Positions 10,719 to 23,239 are shown, counted from the stretch's first letter. The stretch is 64,000 bases of DNA from Struthio camelus (GCF_040807025.1 NC_090981.1:3732501-3796500); one strand, 5' to 3'. Program-made: numbers and translations. The notes: generated by a model from the letters alone, not told the origin.

Positions 10719-13201
10719 CTGCAAGCAAAAACAGGGAGAAAACAGTCACTAAAGCTCAGGAGGGACAGAAGTTTTCATTGATGTATGTACTTGGTGCTAA
10801 TTCTTGTCTTCTTTAAGACCTAAGTGTCTTCTCTGCTGCTCAGAAGGGAGGATGGAGTTCCTAGACTGGCTGGAAATAACAGTGTAAAAGGCAGAGCCAG
10901 CATGCCGAGTGCCATACAGCAGAGCCCCAGCTGAACCAGCATCACACCTGGAGCGATCCCATCACAGATGGTGAACAGGCAGCCCTTTCGGAGATGTGTC
11001 TGACAGCTGGTGATTGCTCCCATAGGAGTAACCAACCTCCTCAGAGTCCAACCCAAACTCAGAGTGGGCAAATGAGGATGCTGTAACTGCAACATTTAAA
11101 ATTAAGTTGTCCACCCCACTATGCCTCAAGAGAGAAGAGACACCACGACCACAGCAGACGCATTTAAACCAGATGACAGCCCATGGCTATCTCCACTAAT
11201 TGAGACAGTAACATTTCAGATCTGGGAAGGTTAAAAGCCACATTGCAGAATGGCTGCCACACATCCTGGTGCTGTTAGTAAGCAGAGGCAATAGTAATGG
11301 CATCTCCAGCTGTGTTTTGTTTACAAGGTGAACATATTATTCATGCACCAATTTGTAGTATCTATGAAAAACTTGGTTGATTAAGGTAATGTCTACTTTC
11401 CTAAAACCTACACAGATCTTTTCTGTGAGCAATCTTATAATGGCAGAAAATCAATAGCAACAGGTGTTTCCTCTTTTTATGCCAGCTAACAGGAAAATAA
11501 TAAAAAAGAAACTCCAACTTCCTGCCCTAAAAAGCTGACAGGGATGACTACCATTAACCAAGCTCTTAATAAAAACAAACTGTTTGATGTGCTTTTATTT
11601 TTTGTTAGGGGGTTGTTTTGTTTTGCCCTTTTTACTGTTTGGAATGTTTGAAAATGTACTACAGTTTTTTGGAAACAGTTTTCCATTTTTTAATTGCTTT
11701 GGGAATGGTTCACTCAAACTTTATCAAGCTAGCAGTTTTCAGGCAATTTTGCTTACAATTCACCTTTTTGAGTGTTTGATATTCAAAATCTGATGTCCGA
11801 GCTGAATGATTAGTTACCTAAGTCACCTAATAGTATGGTTTATGTACTCCAGATAACTAAGGAATTATAAACTTTTGCTTCTGTCAAAACAGATAACACA
11901 GCTACAATAAAAGATGTGTTCTAATGTTCAGAACTTTGGGACACAATCCAAAATGTTTGGCCTTCATTCAGTTTTATATTTTCAGTGGTCTTTTTTAATT
12001 GACACTCAGTAAATGTTTACAATAGAAGACAATAACAATAAGCAAAGGAACATGGATTGGCAGAATCAGGACTGTTGCTATATGAGTACAAGAAATTGCA
12101 CAGAGGGGTATCATTGGCACTATAGTGAAGAGCTCACACAAAGACAGATTTTAGACATTCTAATAGGGAGGGAGAATGAAGTCAAAGTATATTGAAATGG
12201 GATCGTGGACATAATACAACAGCATGTCTCACCATATTTTTTTTCCCTTTGACTCCTGCTGTGTGCTCCAAAGGTGCCTTTGGAAACACAAACAGCTGTA
12301 GCATGTGCTGACTGGGGGAAGGGGAATCTCTCTCCCTGTTCACTGAGATAAGCATATCTAGCTCCATTTGCTCCATGACATACTATTCCCAGAAGTTGTT
12401 TCCTTTCAATAATATGAGGGGAGCAAAAGAACACCAGAATGCAAGAAAAAAACACAAAAGAATTTTCAGAAGTGCTCAGTACCTGTGGGATCTCCCAAAG
12501 ACCCATGATTGCATTAAATGCTTTGGAAAGGTGACTAAATATTTCAGTGGGAGCCAGTGAGAGATGAACTTTGGACAGTCCCACCTCAGTTCCTGGTTCT
12601 GACTCCCTGAAGCTGTGGCACTGATCTTTTATGAAAAGCTGACTCCAACTAGGCTTGTAAACAAAAACTCCATTTTGTGAAAAGTGTCAAGATTTTAGTT
12701 CCACACCAGAAATAAAATTAGACCTTGGGTGTTTGTTGGGTTTTGAGCTCCTCCATGACCATCCCTCTCTCATTCACTCCCCTCCTCTGTCACCTTCCCT
12801 TCCCTTTCTCCAGAGGACAACTCATAAACTTAGGGCATTTAACACCATAAGGAGGAGCCAGGCTCAGGTTCCTGTTCTATATGACTGGATTTGTTTTTGA
12901 TCAGGTATTGGTGGTCCCGGAAGGGTATGGCTAATGGTTTCCAGAAGTTGCACCCTGGACCCACAACACCCTCCTGACTTCGTTCCATTGCAACAGATAC
13001 GGTTTTGTGGAAAGTTTCCATTTCACTCAGTCAGAATTTCCTCACTGCAAAAAAGACATTCTGTCCAGCTCAAATTGGGCTCAAATGAGTAAAGGAGTCA
13101 TATTGACTCTTGATATTTCACAGCTATAAATGAAAACAGGCTTTACATGAGATAACAATAGGTTTCATATAAAAAAATGAATTTACTAAATTACCCTGAA
13201 C
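10719..13201 (-). other. Intron between TMC exons 3 and 4
   Basis: About 2.5 kb between phase-matching exons. It contains open frames on both strands, for example 10820-11095 minus and 12120-12584 minus. None has a recognisable domain or a conserved motif, and I treat them as chance. Confidence 0.45.
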
Positions 13202-13551
13202 CTGATTTCTTTGTCTTTTTTCTTCTTGTTGGCCTTCTCTTTTTTCCCTTTCTTATCAGATTTTTTATCCTGTTTCTTCTCATTTTTGCCTTTCCCACTT
13301 TTGCATCCTTTCTCATCTTCTTCATCATCTTCCATGTATTTCTGATTTGCCTGGTTCTTCCTGGTTTTGCAGGGTTCCACCTTAGAATCGCTGCCCTCAT
13401 TTCCAGCTGCTCTTCCCCATCCTCTCCTGTTTCTGTGCCTGTGATGTCCAGATCTCCTTGGCCCATCTTCATCATCATCCCCATCTTCCTCTAGTTCTCC
13501 CTCTGACATGCCCCCATCTGGTTCTGGGTGTTGCTTTCTTCCTCTCTTTAT
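13202..13551 (-). CDS. TMC2: TMC2-like exon 3: charged N-terminal cytoplasmic tail
   Basis: The acceptor is good (a pyrimidine tract ending CCCCCATCACAG). It is followed by an open frame of 116 codons plus two bases. Acidic runs (EGELEEDGDDDEDG, MEDDEEDE) alternate with basic runs (HHRHRNRR, KKQDKKSDKKGKKEK), as in the low-complexity cytoplasmic N-termini of TMC1 and TMC2. I place the donor at GTTCAG (13196-13201), because this gives ...KEI-S joined to SDYDSEEEL and matches the phase of the next exon. The alternative GTAATT donor six bases on would put a stop into the next exon. The tail is little conserved in sequence, so its assignment to TMC rests on phase, order and charge pattern. Confidence 0.5.
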
Positions 13552-13688
13552 CTGTGATGGGGGAAAAACACAAGAGAAAGCAGCATGTTGAAGGGAGACC
13601 TTCCCTGCCCTTGTTTTGTACTTTATAATACAAAAACTTCTGAGTGTAGCCTCAAAGTTATCCACACCTAGTTCCCTATTTCTTTGAC

Positions 13689-13741
13689 ATTTTCTTCATT
13701 CTCAGCTGCACTGCCTTCTTCTTTGTCAGCATCACTGCTAT
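13689..13741 (-). CDS. TMC2: TMC2-like exon 2 (small, acidic)
   Basis: The acceptor ATTTCACAG precedes AT AGC AGT GAT..., and G|AT completes an Asp codon with exon 1. The 17 following codons read SSDADKEEGSAAENEEN, a Ser/Glu-rich stretch like the start of TMC1. Both ends are in phase with the neighbouring exons. The weak point is the donor. GTCAAA is the only GT in phase, and staying in frame past it meets TAG 15 bases later. The true 3' boundary may therefore differ. Confidence 0.35.
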
Positions 13742-14505
13742 CTGTGAAATGAAAAAAAGCCCAGTGTACATTAAGTGAGGAGTAATCATTAGGAATACAG
13801 GGCTTTTACAAAATGCTTAGAAATAGCTCCATTTCACTGTTTCATAAACCCAACTTTTTGGAACTCTGAATAGTTTAAGAAATAAGGTGAAGACAGGAAC
13901 AATGCAGTTACACTATCCTTTAGTATTCAGATAAGTAAGCCTGAAAGTGATGCCATGAAGAAGTTCCTCATTATCTTATGGAAATAAGTAGGACAGGAGG
14001 ACCCGCAAAAAGAAACACCATGAGCAGCAACATCCCACAATATGGGGAAAAGAAGGGAGATGAAAAATGCTTCTCAGCCTGGTTACAAACATCTTTGTTT
14101 TGTGTGGGATGTCTTGCTTAAGTTGTTCAGTCTTACTAGCAATTAATACTAAGTTCAATGAGAGAGGCTGTTCTGCTACCCATTCATAACCAGGAAAGTA
14201 GCCAAATGATTTACATTGTACACTTTGAAATTGGGATCATGCATATATGGAGAAGAAAAGTACTCCTCTCTTTCATATACCTTATAGCCATAGGAATACT
14301 GTGAATATATGGGAGTTATGCATACACAATATTTAACTAATAGTCTCTCTGGAAATATTTGTATGAACATATTACACAACATGTCACTACTGGAACTGCC
14401 AGTGGTATAGAGAGATACACAGTGGTAGGGGATTAAAGAGACTGTGGTCCGTATGGCTGTTTTTCAGGTAACAAGAAACTACAGTTATCTTTTGTTCTCA
14501 CTTAC
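13742..14505 (-). other. Intron between TMC exons 1 and 2
   Basis: About 760 bp of AT-rich sequence with no feature I can support beyond the flanking splice signals. Confidence 0.4.
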
Positions 14506-14539
14506 CTGGAGTTCTTTTGAATTTTTCTTTATATTCCAT
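14506..14539 (-). CDS. TMC2: TMC2-like exon 1: putative start codon
   Basis: On the minus strand, AAAGATGG is a good start context (A at -3, G at +4). It is followed by MEYKEKFKRTP and a near-perfect donor, CCAG|GTAAGTG (donor at 14500-14505). One base (G) is left over and joins AT of exon 2 to give Asp. An upstream ATG around 14568 opens only a 13-codon frame that stops inside the exon. No strong acceptor is visible upstream; TTTTCAAG near 14591 is the best candidate for joining a 5' non-coding exon. Confidence 0.45.
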
Positions 14540-17500
14540 CTTTATCCACCCATTCTCTAGTTCCTTTCATAGATTTTATTAAGCCACTAGTGATTTCTTG
14601 AAAATTTATATACAAGTTAATCTGGTGACTATTGCAGGTAAAGTAGCAGGCACAATTTATTAGCTTTAGCCAGATAGGAGAGTATCAAGCAAAAATGGTA
14701 AAATATATAAGGCTGCAAACAAGAAATAACCTAGCGTTTTGCTTCATTGTGTGCAATAATGTGCAAAGGGTTATTATACAGAATTTGACAGGCATTTTAA
14801 AACAGGGACATATGCACAGAGTTTAAACTCCCTCCACAAAGCATTTCATTGTAATAGCATTTTCTATCATTTCCACAGCATCTGCACAATACTTTTTTTT
14901 AAGATTATGCAAAAATGTCATCATTCAATATCATCAGTGGAATGTGAAAATAAATGTTCTTTTGTTCTGTCTGGACATATGCCTTCTGTTGCTGACAGTG
15001 ACTAGATCTGCCATTTGACAAAGATCACTACGTTGCTATTGAAAGCTTGCAAAGACAGACAGACACTTCTAAAGAGATACTTTGCATGCAACAATAGGGC
15101 ATGGTCTTTTATTTGCAACTAATGCTTTTGCTGATCTCCTCCAGCCAAACAGAAATTCCTGGGAAGCACTTTAATGATACAAGACTGGCCTCATTGCAGA
15201 TTCTGATGAGTGAACACAATAAACAAACAGCTGGGGGTTTATAATATATACTGAAATAGACATTAGCACTGAAAGTATATGGTGCAGAAATTGGCATAAC
15301 ATTGACATAATAGTGAAAGTAGAAACAAGGGACTGTGCAACACCCAGGCTTAAATCCAGCCGAATGTAGTTGTTTGGGTTTAATAAATTATGATAGCATA
15401 GGGGTAACAAATGTGTTAGTCCGAATCCAACATTTCAGGTAAAATAAAGTGTTAAGCTAAATAATGGATTTCAGACTGCTTGATGAAAGTACTGTGAGTA
15501 CTACTGGAGGGGAGTGTATCTGAATTACTAATCAGTAATAGTCCTGTGTGTTTATACTTTTTACCTATGTGCTCAGCCAACGAAGTGATAAAGAATAGTT
15601 TTTTTTTTTTTAAATGAAGACAAAAGCATAAAACCAACTGGAAGTGGATATTACCGTAGAAAGAGCCTAGAAAATAACCAGTGATTACATGGAATCACAC
15701 AGCTAGAACAACAGTGGCTACTACTGACAAACCCAAGAAGCACCAGTCCGTCTTCAAAGATGATTTTTGCAAAAGCTGAAAATTATAGCATCAGATTGAA
15801 CTTCAGGTCATTCCTGACTCCAAGGTGCCATGCTCATCCAGAGATATGAAACATGCTCAGTTTAACTGTCTGAGTTTACTCTGTTAAAAAAATAGAATGC
15901 CTCATTATACCACTTCGATGTTAAGTAGACAATTACCATGAGTTCATCTGAGGCTTGCTCATACACGTTGTTATGGTTCATACTAAAAATTTGCAAGTTT
16001 TCTGTGCTGCATCAAATAATGCTAACAGATTTCAGCCAAATCTGCAGAAAGAAGAATGTTGGGGGTTTGTCCCTCTGTTTCTGATGTATATAGAAAATGA
16101 GAGATCTCTCCTAAGGGCTTGGGGTGTGATGCAGAAAGCATTGTACTAGAATTTGTTTTTAAAAGAAGCCAGAAGCCAGGCAAGAGTCTCATGTCCTCAA
16201 GTTTATCTGCATATGCTGCATTGTTTTATGTCACTAGCAGAAGGGGGAATGAGGGAGCTTTAATTCCCCGAGGTCTGCTCTGAGCAGCATATATGCATGC
16301 ATTCATGTAATGGATAGTGGGCACAGTTATATAGTCACCCCCCTCCTGCACCCACATTACAGCTATCCCCATAATGTGAGAACTGTAATACAGACAGTCT
16401 GTATTAATAATTGTCTTTTTATGTTTTGGGGTTTTGCTCATCTCTTTGAGAGACCAACAGTATTAATTGGTTGGGCATCTGAGCAATAAGAGTGATAAAT
16501 TATCATTAATGTGCTTAACTATTATTATTAGAAAGCTACTTCAGATCATTAACTCTAATACTTTTCAAAGAGGAAAGCAAGAGACTAAGCAGCTCATAAC
16601 TCAGCACTTCAGTTGCTTGTGGCAAACCCTGTCTCACTGAATTATTGGAGAAGCATTTCAACTATACACAAATTACATTTCATGGTGACACTAAATCTAA
16701 ATGCACGTTAGCACTAAATTTAAGTGTTCCTCTATAAACCACAACATAGAGAAACAGTAGAGAAACATTCCTCAAGCACTGTATTATCATCCTGTAGGAA
16801 AACTGAAGAGTATTTTTGATGCTCTGGCTTGTTAAAGTGGAAATGTATGGTCTTTCATGAAAGAACAAAAACATCACTATGTGGGATCCTTTTAGCACTA
16901 TAACTTGTCTTCTGCTTTTTCAAAGAGATCTTTGTGTGATCCTACTTATGAAAAGCTCAATGAAGATATATAGCCTTCACTGAAAGCAACTAAATCTCAC
17001 CAAAGCAATGTCTAGAATTACTCATTGTTCCAGAGAAGGGCTGATAGGACCTCATTTCTTCACTGTATAATATTCACAAGGCTAATTTTGGTCATTAGGC
17101 TCTGGGTCAGCTAACTTAGGTTTTTCCCCAGTGATTTAAGGGGAACTTTGTCATCTTTCTAGACTAAAGGGCAGGAAAAGCGCAAGTCTGAGAATCAATT
17201 TGCATGAAGTCTCATTTAGGTTTTAGCCTATAGTCTCAAATGAGCCAACTAGACTAGGCTTGAAAGCACCAAAAATCTGAATGAGGGCATCCTGACTATG
17301 GGTTCAGAATAAGCTGCAAGTCAGAGACTGCAGTGAAGACAGAGCATCAGATCTCAAAAGACAGCTCAGAACAGAACTCAAAATGTTGTCACTTTGGCTG
17401 GTGAGGAAATTAAGCACAAAACAAAATTTATAAAATCCTAGAAGCCTTTACTGTATGAGGTGGCCATTCAACAGTCTTGCTCATCCTGGTCACTCAGCTT

Positions 17501-18939
17501 TCCTGAGTTGGAAATTACGATTGTGGGGACTGTTGTATTCCTATCTCATCTTCCCAAATTGTTTGTGCATCACTTACTAGAGGGTACTACTCAGATTTCA
17601 TAATTTCTTTTAACTTGTCTTCTTATTGACAAACTTCCTTTGATATTTCACTGTGAGAGGGATAATGATTCATGGAATTAACCAATAAAATGTGGCCCAG
17701 TGCTGGAATACTACTGCTCACACTACTGCTACGTATAGCTGACTGCTGCTAAGCAATTCTCTGTGCCATTGCCTTGAAAAAATTTTGGTGATGGGCAAAG
17801 GAATTTGTATATGGTTCAAAAATGCTATCTGACTTTTTGTATGTGCTATAAAATATATGTTTATTTTATTATTTGTTAAGCCAGTGAGATGGGTCATATG
17901 CAGACAGATCCTTGCAAGCAATTATTGTGCTTCCACTGGACTGTACTGGACTTTTCTCAGTGCCAGAAAGATATCATCCTAGGCAGCTGAGAAACTGGGT
18001 ACCCAACATGCAGAAACATCAGCAATGCAAGATCATATTAATCAAAATGATGAGCAATAAATGCATGTGAAGTATCAGTCAAAAAGGAGAGAGTGTGGTG
18101 TAATATACAATTCTAGGTATCTACATAATTTTCATGGCATTGTTTCTGATCATGTAAATATGACAGTGTCTCACAATACTTCTATGATGATAAATATCAC
18201 TAAAAGTAACAGCTGCAAAACATATCAGAAATAATATACCAAGATCTCACAGAAAGTGAATTGGTGGAGACTTCAAACACCCAAGATTTGAGACCTAAAC
18301 ATTAGCCAGCCCCTTCTCTGAATATATTTCCAAACAGTGGAAAAACAACTTGGCCCACCTTGTGTTTAGGAAAAGGAGACTGGAGCAATGGAGTTGCAGG
18401 AGCAGACCTTTGCCTGGGATATGAGGCAAGCTAAAGCCTGATGCACTTACTGACCCATCTCAGGGGATCCCCATCAGCAAGATGGAGATTACAGCACACT
18501 GGTCACAAATCCAGCTCCCCTCATGGCACATAATAATAGGGTAAAGAATGACATTGTATGCACAAGACCCCAAGCACACCCTTGAGCAAGGCTGACACCC
18601 AAACCAAGCTTTAGACCAAAGGGTCAAGCCCATCCTTGAAACACCAGGGAGATGTACCTTGCTCAGTCGACAATAGCTAAGGGAGGCTGACAGACCTCCA
18701 CCATGATTTGCAGGATGGGTTATTAACTGGAGAACTGAGGTTCAACAATGAGGAACTAGCCATATGGGAAAAGGTTGACCCAAGTCCCTCAGGATGCTCC
18801 AGAGTTAAGTAGTAAGTGCAAAATGGTATTATTGCTTTTCAAGCATCTGTATCTCTTTTGCCATGTAAAGCAAAGAATACTTGATTGCTTTGATAAATAC
18901 TTCTGAAAAGTTTGCTTCTGCTGCAACATCCCATCAGAA
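14540..18939. other. Non-coding, probable TMC 5' intron
   Basis: About 4.4 kb of AT-rich DNA between the putative start exon and the CpG island. Open frames are short and unremarkable. I see no repeat family that I can name. Confidence 0.4.
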
Positions 18940-19279
18940 GGTGTCACGGGAGGCCGGGGAGGGGCGGCTGAGCCGACCACAGAGCACCCTCACGCTCTGG
19001 TCCCCACAGCGCCCCACGCTGCAAGAAAGGCTCGGGTGGCGGTATAGGTGTCCCTGTCACTTATGACTGGGTTCTCAATTAACGGCCAGAAGCAGATAAC
19101 AAAGTTTAACGTGTATCACTGGTAACAATGACAATTAAAAGCTAGCGATAACAACAACAGCAGTAGCCACACATTGAACTCCCCGCGCAGCACAGGACAG
19201 GAACAACTACGGTCATTACAAGTACAGACGTGGGCTCAAACCGGTGAGGGGAAGGTACCTGGTGGTTACGCCGGAAGGC

Positions 19280-19306
19280 GGGGGGGAGGGGAGGGGAGGG
19301 GAGGGA
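19280..19306 (+). repeat. G-run array, potential G-quadruplex
   Basis: Consecutive G4-or-longer runs separated by single A (GGGGAGGGG type) satisfy the usual quadruplex pattern on the plus strand. Confidence 0.7.
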
Positions 19307-19484
19307 CAAGCAGGCCACGCCCCGGGGGGAGGTGCCGCTTCAAGCCCGAGGGCTCCTCAGCAGGCTGCACCGGGCGCAGTGTGCCGCCGCCGCCGCCGCG
19401 CGCGCTCTGAAGGCGAGCAGGCCGCAGCCGAGCCGGCGTGCCGCTTCGGTTACTGCTCCCCGGGGCGGGGCGGGGCGGACTCAC

Positions 19485-19597
19485 GTGTCCGCCGGTGTTA
19501 GTAGCGGTGGGGGGATCCCCAGCTGCCTGACCCGGCGTCCCGGATCAGGGGGCACGGCGGCGCTGGCTGCCCGCAGCCTGCCGGGCCGGAGAGCTTC
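19485..19597 (-). other. Putative 5' non-coding exon, minus strand (TMC side)
   Basis: The minus-strand sequence GGACAC|GTGAGT is a consensus donor within the CpG island, downstream of the GC-box array in minus orientation. The nearest minus-strand gene downstream is the TMC gene starting at 14.5 kb. The upstream limit (transcription start) is not visible and is set just below the GC boxes. Confidence 0.3.
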
Positions 19598-19602
19598 CCT
19601 CG

Positions 19603-19632
19603 GCGGGGCGGGGCGGGGCGGGGCGGGGCGGC
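19603..19632. promoter_or_regulatory. Tandem GC-box (Sp1-type) array
   Basis: About five head-to-tail GGGGC units, making overlapping GGGCGG sites. It lies between the minus-strand donor at 19484 and the plus-strand exon ending at 20220. It also fits a G-quadruplex pattern. Confidence 0.65.
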
Positions 19633-19639
19633 GGGAAGA

Positions 19640-20220
19640 GAGCCTTGGACAAGGCTGCCTGGCGTCTTGGAGCCTTGAAACAGGCCGCCGAGGCTGCTGC
19701 TTCCTCAGCCGCTTCAGTGGCTTCAGCTCTCGGCAGCTGCTTCTTTGCCGCCACCGCCACTTCTTCAGTGAATTCAGCTCTCTTCTGTCCACTGCCACCG
19801 CAAAAGCCGCTGCTGGGCTCGCGTGTGCCCCTTTTATCCCTGTCCCGCTTTGGGACCGCAGGCAAGCGACTGGTCAGATTTGTCTAGACCCCTGCTCTTA
19901 GTGGTCCGGTTTCGATCCCTAATGATACTGCGGACCTGTTTGCAGACGGCCGTGTAGACTCGCCTTCCTTCTGGAACGTTCTGCCTGACTGACCGGTACG
20001 GGCTGCTAGGGCACACGTAGCCCTCCGCCAATGATCTTCGATTGCGGCAGTGGGGGATTCCTGCAGGCTAACCGGGGTCACAGAGAGGACAGGGTGACTG
20101 GCACCTCATGCCCATTGTTCAGTAAAACCCATTTTCCTAACTTCTCCCCTAAACCAACCTCTCCATGACAGAAGGTTAAAGAAGATCCATAGTGGCTGGA
20201 ATAGCAGAGTTTTGGGAAAG
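19640..20220 (+). other. Putative 5' non-coding exon of a divergent plus-strand gene
   Basis: The exon ends GGGAAAG|GTAAGT, a strong donor. Its left limit is unknown and is set after the GC boxes. The frame that runs into exon 2 has no ATG in its last 40 codons and opens after a TGA, so I read this exon as untranslated. Confidence 0.35.
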
Positions 20221-20658
20221 GTAAGTTTTAAAAAAGTTATATCAGCACTGATCCTGAGAACGTAGGAATGCCAACATGTACAATTCCACTTCCAGAGAAA
20301 GACTGGGAGAAATAGAAGGGTTTTATATATATGACCTGAAGAAATAAGGCATTGGTATATTCCAAACTCAGTTGTATCTAATTTCTTTCCACCATTGTCC
20401 CTGTCCCAGATACAGAAGCATCAAATCTAATTTTTATCTTCCATGAAACAATAGAGTAGGCAGCAAGACCAAATCCATAAAGCAGATTCTTTTTCTCTAG
20501 TCTAACAAATACCATTTTTCCTCTAATTTTCAGATCTGCACCACAAATCTGATATAGAATTTCTATTGCAGTTTTATTTTCAAATTTCTTTATGACCTTC
20601 TCTGTGCAACTTTTACTTGTAAACCTGATGGTTTAAAATGGCCCCTTCCTTGTCTCAG

Positions 20659-20690
20659 AAAAAATATATATGTGATGGAGAGATGGCCAG
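20659..20690 (+). CDS. Unrecognised divergent gene, exon 2 with start codon
   Basis: The acceptor CCTTCCTTGTCTCAG and the donor CCAG|GTAAGTTTT bound a 32-nt exon. It contains ATG at 20683 in strong context (GAGATGG), giving Met-Ala and the first two bases of Arg. An earlier ATG in the exon is followed at once by TGA. Both splice sites are close to consensus and the phase continues correctly into 23218-23239. I do not recognise the product. A non-coding transcript is an alternative. Confidence 0.35.
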
Positions 20691-23217
20691 GTAAGTTTTT
20701 TACATCTGTCCAAAATGTTTTAACTGTTTTTAATGATGTTACATTTCAGCAATTAGGATCTGATAATTAGGCAAAGGATTGCTCGCTCTCTCCAGTCCCC
20801 CCCAACAAAGTTTCCCTGACTGCTTTATAATCAAGCAGCTTGCTATGTTACCTAGATTCAGATTATTCTGAGAAATTATCAATACACAGACAAAATACTT
20901 AAAGCAAGCAGAAACAGCTTGGGATGGGGCAGGTTTTGTTCAGTTACATTCCTGTTATGTTTTTTGTTGTATTTCATTAAACAGACCTGTCAAAGTTATG
21001 TCTTCTGTCTACAAGTTGTAAGATTCTTTCTAGAAGCTATGTAGAGATTCAAACATCCTCTCCACTGAACCCTAACATCTTCCATTTATATTCTCACTTC
21101 CTGGAGGTAAAAGAAATACCAGATACATGCCACATATTGCCAGATGCTAAAATTAAAAGCTGAAACGTGGAGCTTCCAGGATGACTTTAGATATACAGCA
21201 GAGAGAATTCCACCCTGATAGAAGTGCCTAGAGGCCAGATCCACAGCTTGTGCAAACCACCCTACATGAGTGGAGGCTGAAATCTATGGCTGCAAAATTT
21301 CCATTAACTTCAGTGTTTCAGGATCCATCTCTTATTTCACCTTTCCAGTAACTATATTTAAAAAAAAAAAAAATTTCCCATATTCATGCTATTGGAAACC
21401 AAACCTGATTGATAGAATATTGCCCTTAAAATATCCTATTATTTTTAAGGAATATAAATTGAAATACAGAAGTTACAAATGAGAATTGCAATTCCTAGAA
21501 CAATTAGAACAATTAATAGTGGAGACCATGCTTGATTTTTCTTCTATTTTTTCCCAATGGTTATTGCAATTTTTCTTTCCATACATGTACAAAACTAAAA
21601 GTCACAACTTGAAAAAATCTGTCCAGCATTAGCTATGAATTTATGGAGTAAAATAATAGTTTCTCTTCAATTACACCCACACTAGCAAACATAGCACTTA
21701 TTTTTCAGTATCTGTACTAGCAAGGATGCAAATACTAAAGTAGGCAGAATATTTATCCTAACACGTCATAAAGCCATTAGTTTCTGGGAAGATTTATTAG
21801 TCTTTATATGTTGTGGCCTTCAGAATTCTACATCTGAAGACTTGCCAGAAGTTGCATGAGGAGCCATAAGCTTTCCCTCTCTGCAGACTGCCACTAAAGA
21901 GAATTTGCCCAACTAATTGTAGCCCAGTCAACATTTGAGATTTACAGATGGGAACCACAAATGAAGGACAAACATTCTTTCAATTCAATTCACATCCATA
22001 AATTGCTCATTTGATTTCTGTTGGTAAGGAAAAATTATAAATGTTCTGCTAAAATGACAGAGACTGTCCTGCTTAAATAGATCAAGCTAGTACTGTGGCT
22101 GGCATTGGGCACTCCATCTGATTACACTCTCCTCTTTCCAATTTCCTTCTGATCTGTACTTATACAGCACAGGGTTTGAGTGTTGTCTCTTAGTTTGTGT
22201 GTCAGAACTTCTATCTCAGGCAAAGTTCTTCTTCAGGCACAAATATGTTTATTGCATGATTTCAGAGCAAGATTTTAGGCCAAATCTGCAGTGGACCTGG
22301 TCACCGCAGGCTCTCTCTGTTGTTAATAGAGAAAAATAAGTACTTTTAAACTGATTTATTTTGAACATCCTCTCTGATAATTTGTGCCCTAGGTCTTCTT
22401 TTTCTATATGAGGAACGCAGAATAAGAAACTCCCATTCATGACCTTAGGGTAATGAACCATAAATCTCCTGCTGTCCTAGACTTTGCAGAAGACATGCTA
22501 AGAAACAAGAAGAATGGTCAAACCAGGACTTCACTAGAACTACAGAGTTGAAAAAGGAAAAAATGTATGGCCCTAGACTGCATTTCTGCAATTCTTCTGG
22601 GGTCCATTCTTTGCAAGAATATTCCTTGGAACTGTTATCAATAATGAAGCAAAACCTACTATACAGAAATTGCAACTAGATTAGTGCCTGAGCTCTGTGC
22701 TAACCAAATCTAGTCCATGGGACATTTTAAATTAAAAATGGACTCAGAACCACATTCTGACAGAATCTCATACCTACTTATAGTGACACTCAATTCACAT
22801 TTCTTTAAGTCAAGACTGAGGCTTGAATTTACTCACATGATCTCATCTCTAAATAAACCCATAATTATCTTTAAAGTAATTTGATTTCCTTATAATTATG
22901 AACAGGATATATTTTGATGCAAAATCTGTCTAAAGAGTGATCATGATTCCACAATCTAAAGATTTCAGCCTTTCCCTGGTAAAAGATATGTGGGTTTTGT
23001 TCACCTTGGGAATACTAACCTCTAAAACCACACTTTTGTGTGAATAATAAAATCACTGAATCAGCAGATAAGTTAATTCAGTCATATATCTGTGACTGGA
23101 AGGCAGATACTTAGAGTAAATTTAGAACTTTGATATTCTAAAAACTTTTTCATTACAGTTTTTTATAAAAATGTATATATTCTAGGATCATACTCATTTT
23201 AATTGTTTCTTACTCAG
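20691..23217 (+). other. Intron of the divergent gene model
   Basis: About 2.5 kb, AT-rich. Open frames are short (for example 22249-22461 minus and 22445-22675 minus) and have no recognisable motif. Confidence 0.35.
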
Positions 23218-23239
23218 AAAAAAAATCATACCAAACCTG
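23218..23239 (+). CDS. Unrecognised divergent gene, exon 3 (22-nt micro-exon)
   Basis: The acceptor TTGTTTCTTACTCAG and the donor CCTG|GTAAGTATT are both strong. The first base completes Arg from exon 2. The remaining 21 bases encode KKIIPNL and end in phase 0, which matches the next exon. A micro-exon this short is unusual; it is supported only by its splice sites and phase. Confidence 0.3.

Larger units (their letters stand above)
18940..20090. promoter_or_regulatory. CpG island, probable bidirectional promoter
   Basis: This is the main host CpG-dense, GC-rich block in an otherwise AT-rich window; LTR copy 2 and the LINE are the other GC-rich stretches. It contains a run of GGGGA repeats (19280-19306), a CCG repeat ending in CGCGCGCG (19384-19404) and a tandem array of GGGGCGGGGC boxes (19603-19632), which are Sp1/KLF-type sites. 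Splice donors leave it both ways: GTGAGT on the minus strand at 19479-19484 and GTAAGT on the plus strand at 20221-20226. Long open frames here (for example 19332-19901) overlap on both strands and are a by-product of GC richness. Confidence 0.75.

Noticed and set aside
13191..13484. Alternative minus-strand frame over TMC exon 3
   Set aside because: It is the +1 shadow of the charged frame, does not connect in phase to the KPW exon, and its Met/Lys/Arg-rich content mirrors the same purine-rich repeats.
19332..19901. 189-codon frame on the plus strand in the CpG island
   Set aside because: Overlapping long frames on the other strand and other phases, proline/alanine/arginine-rich composition and lack of any domain show it results from GC richness.
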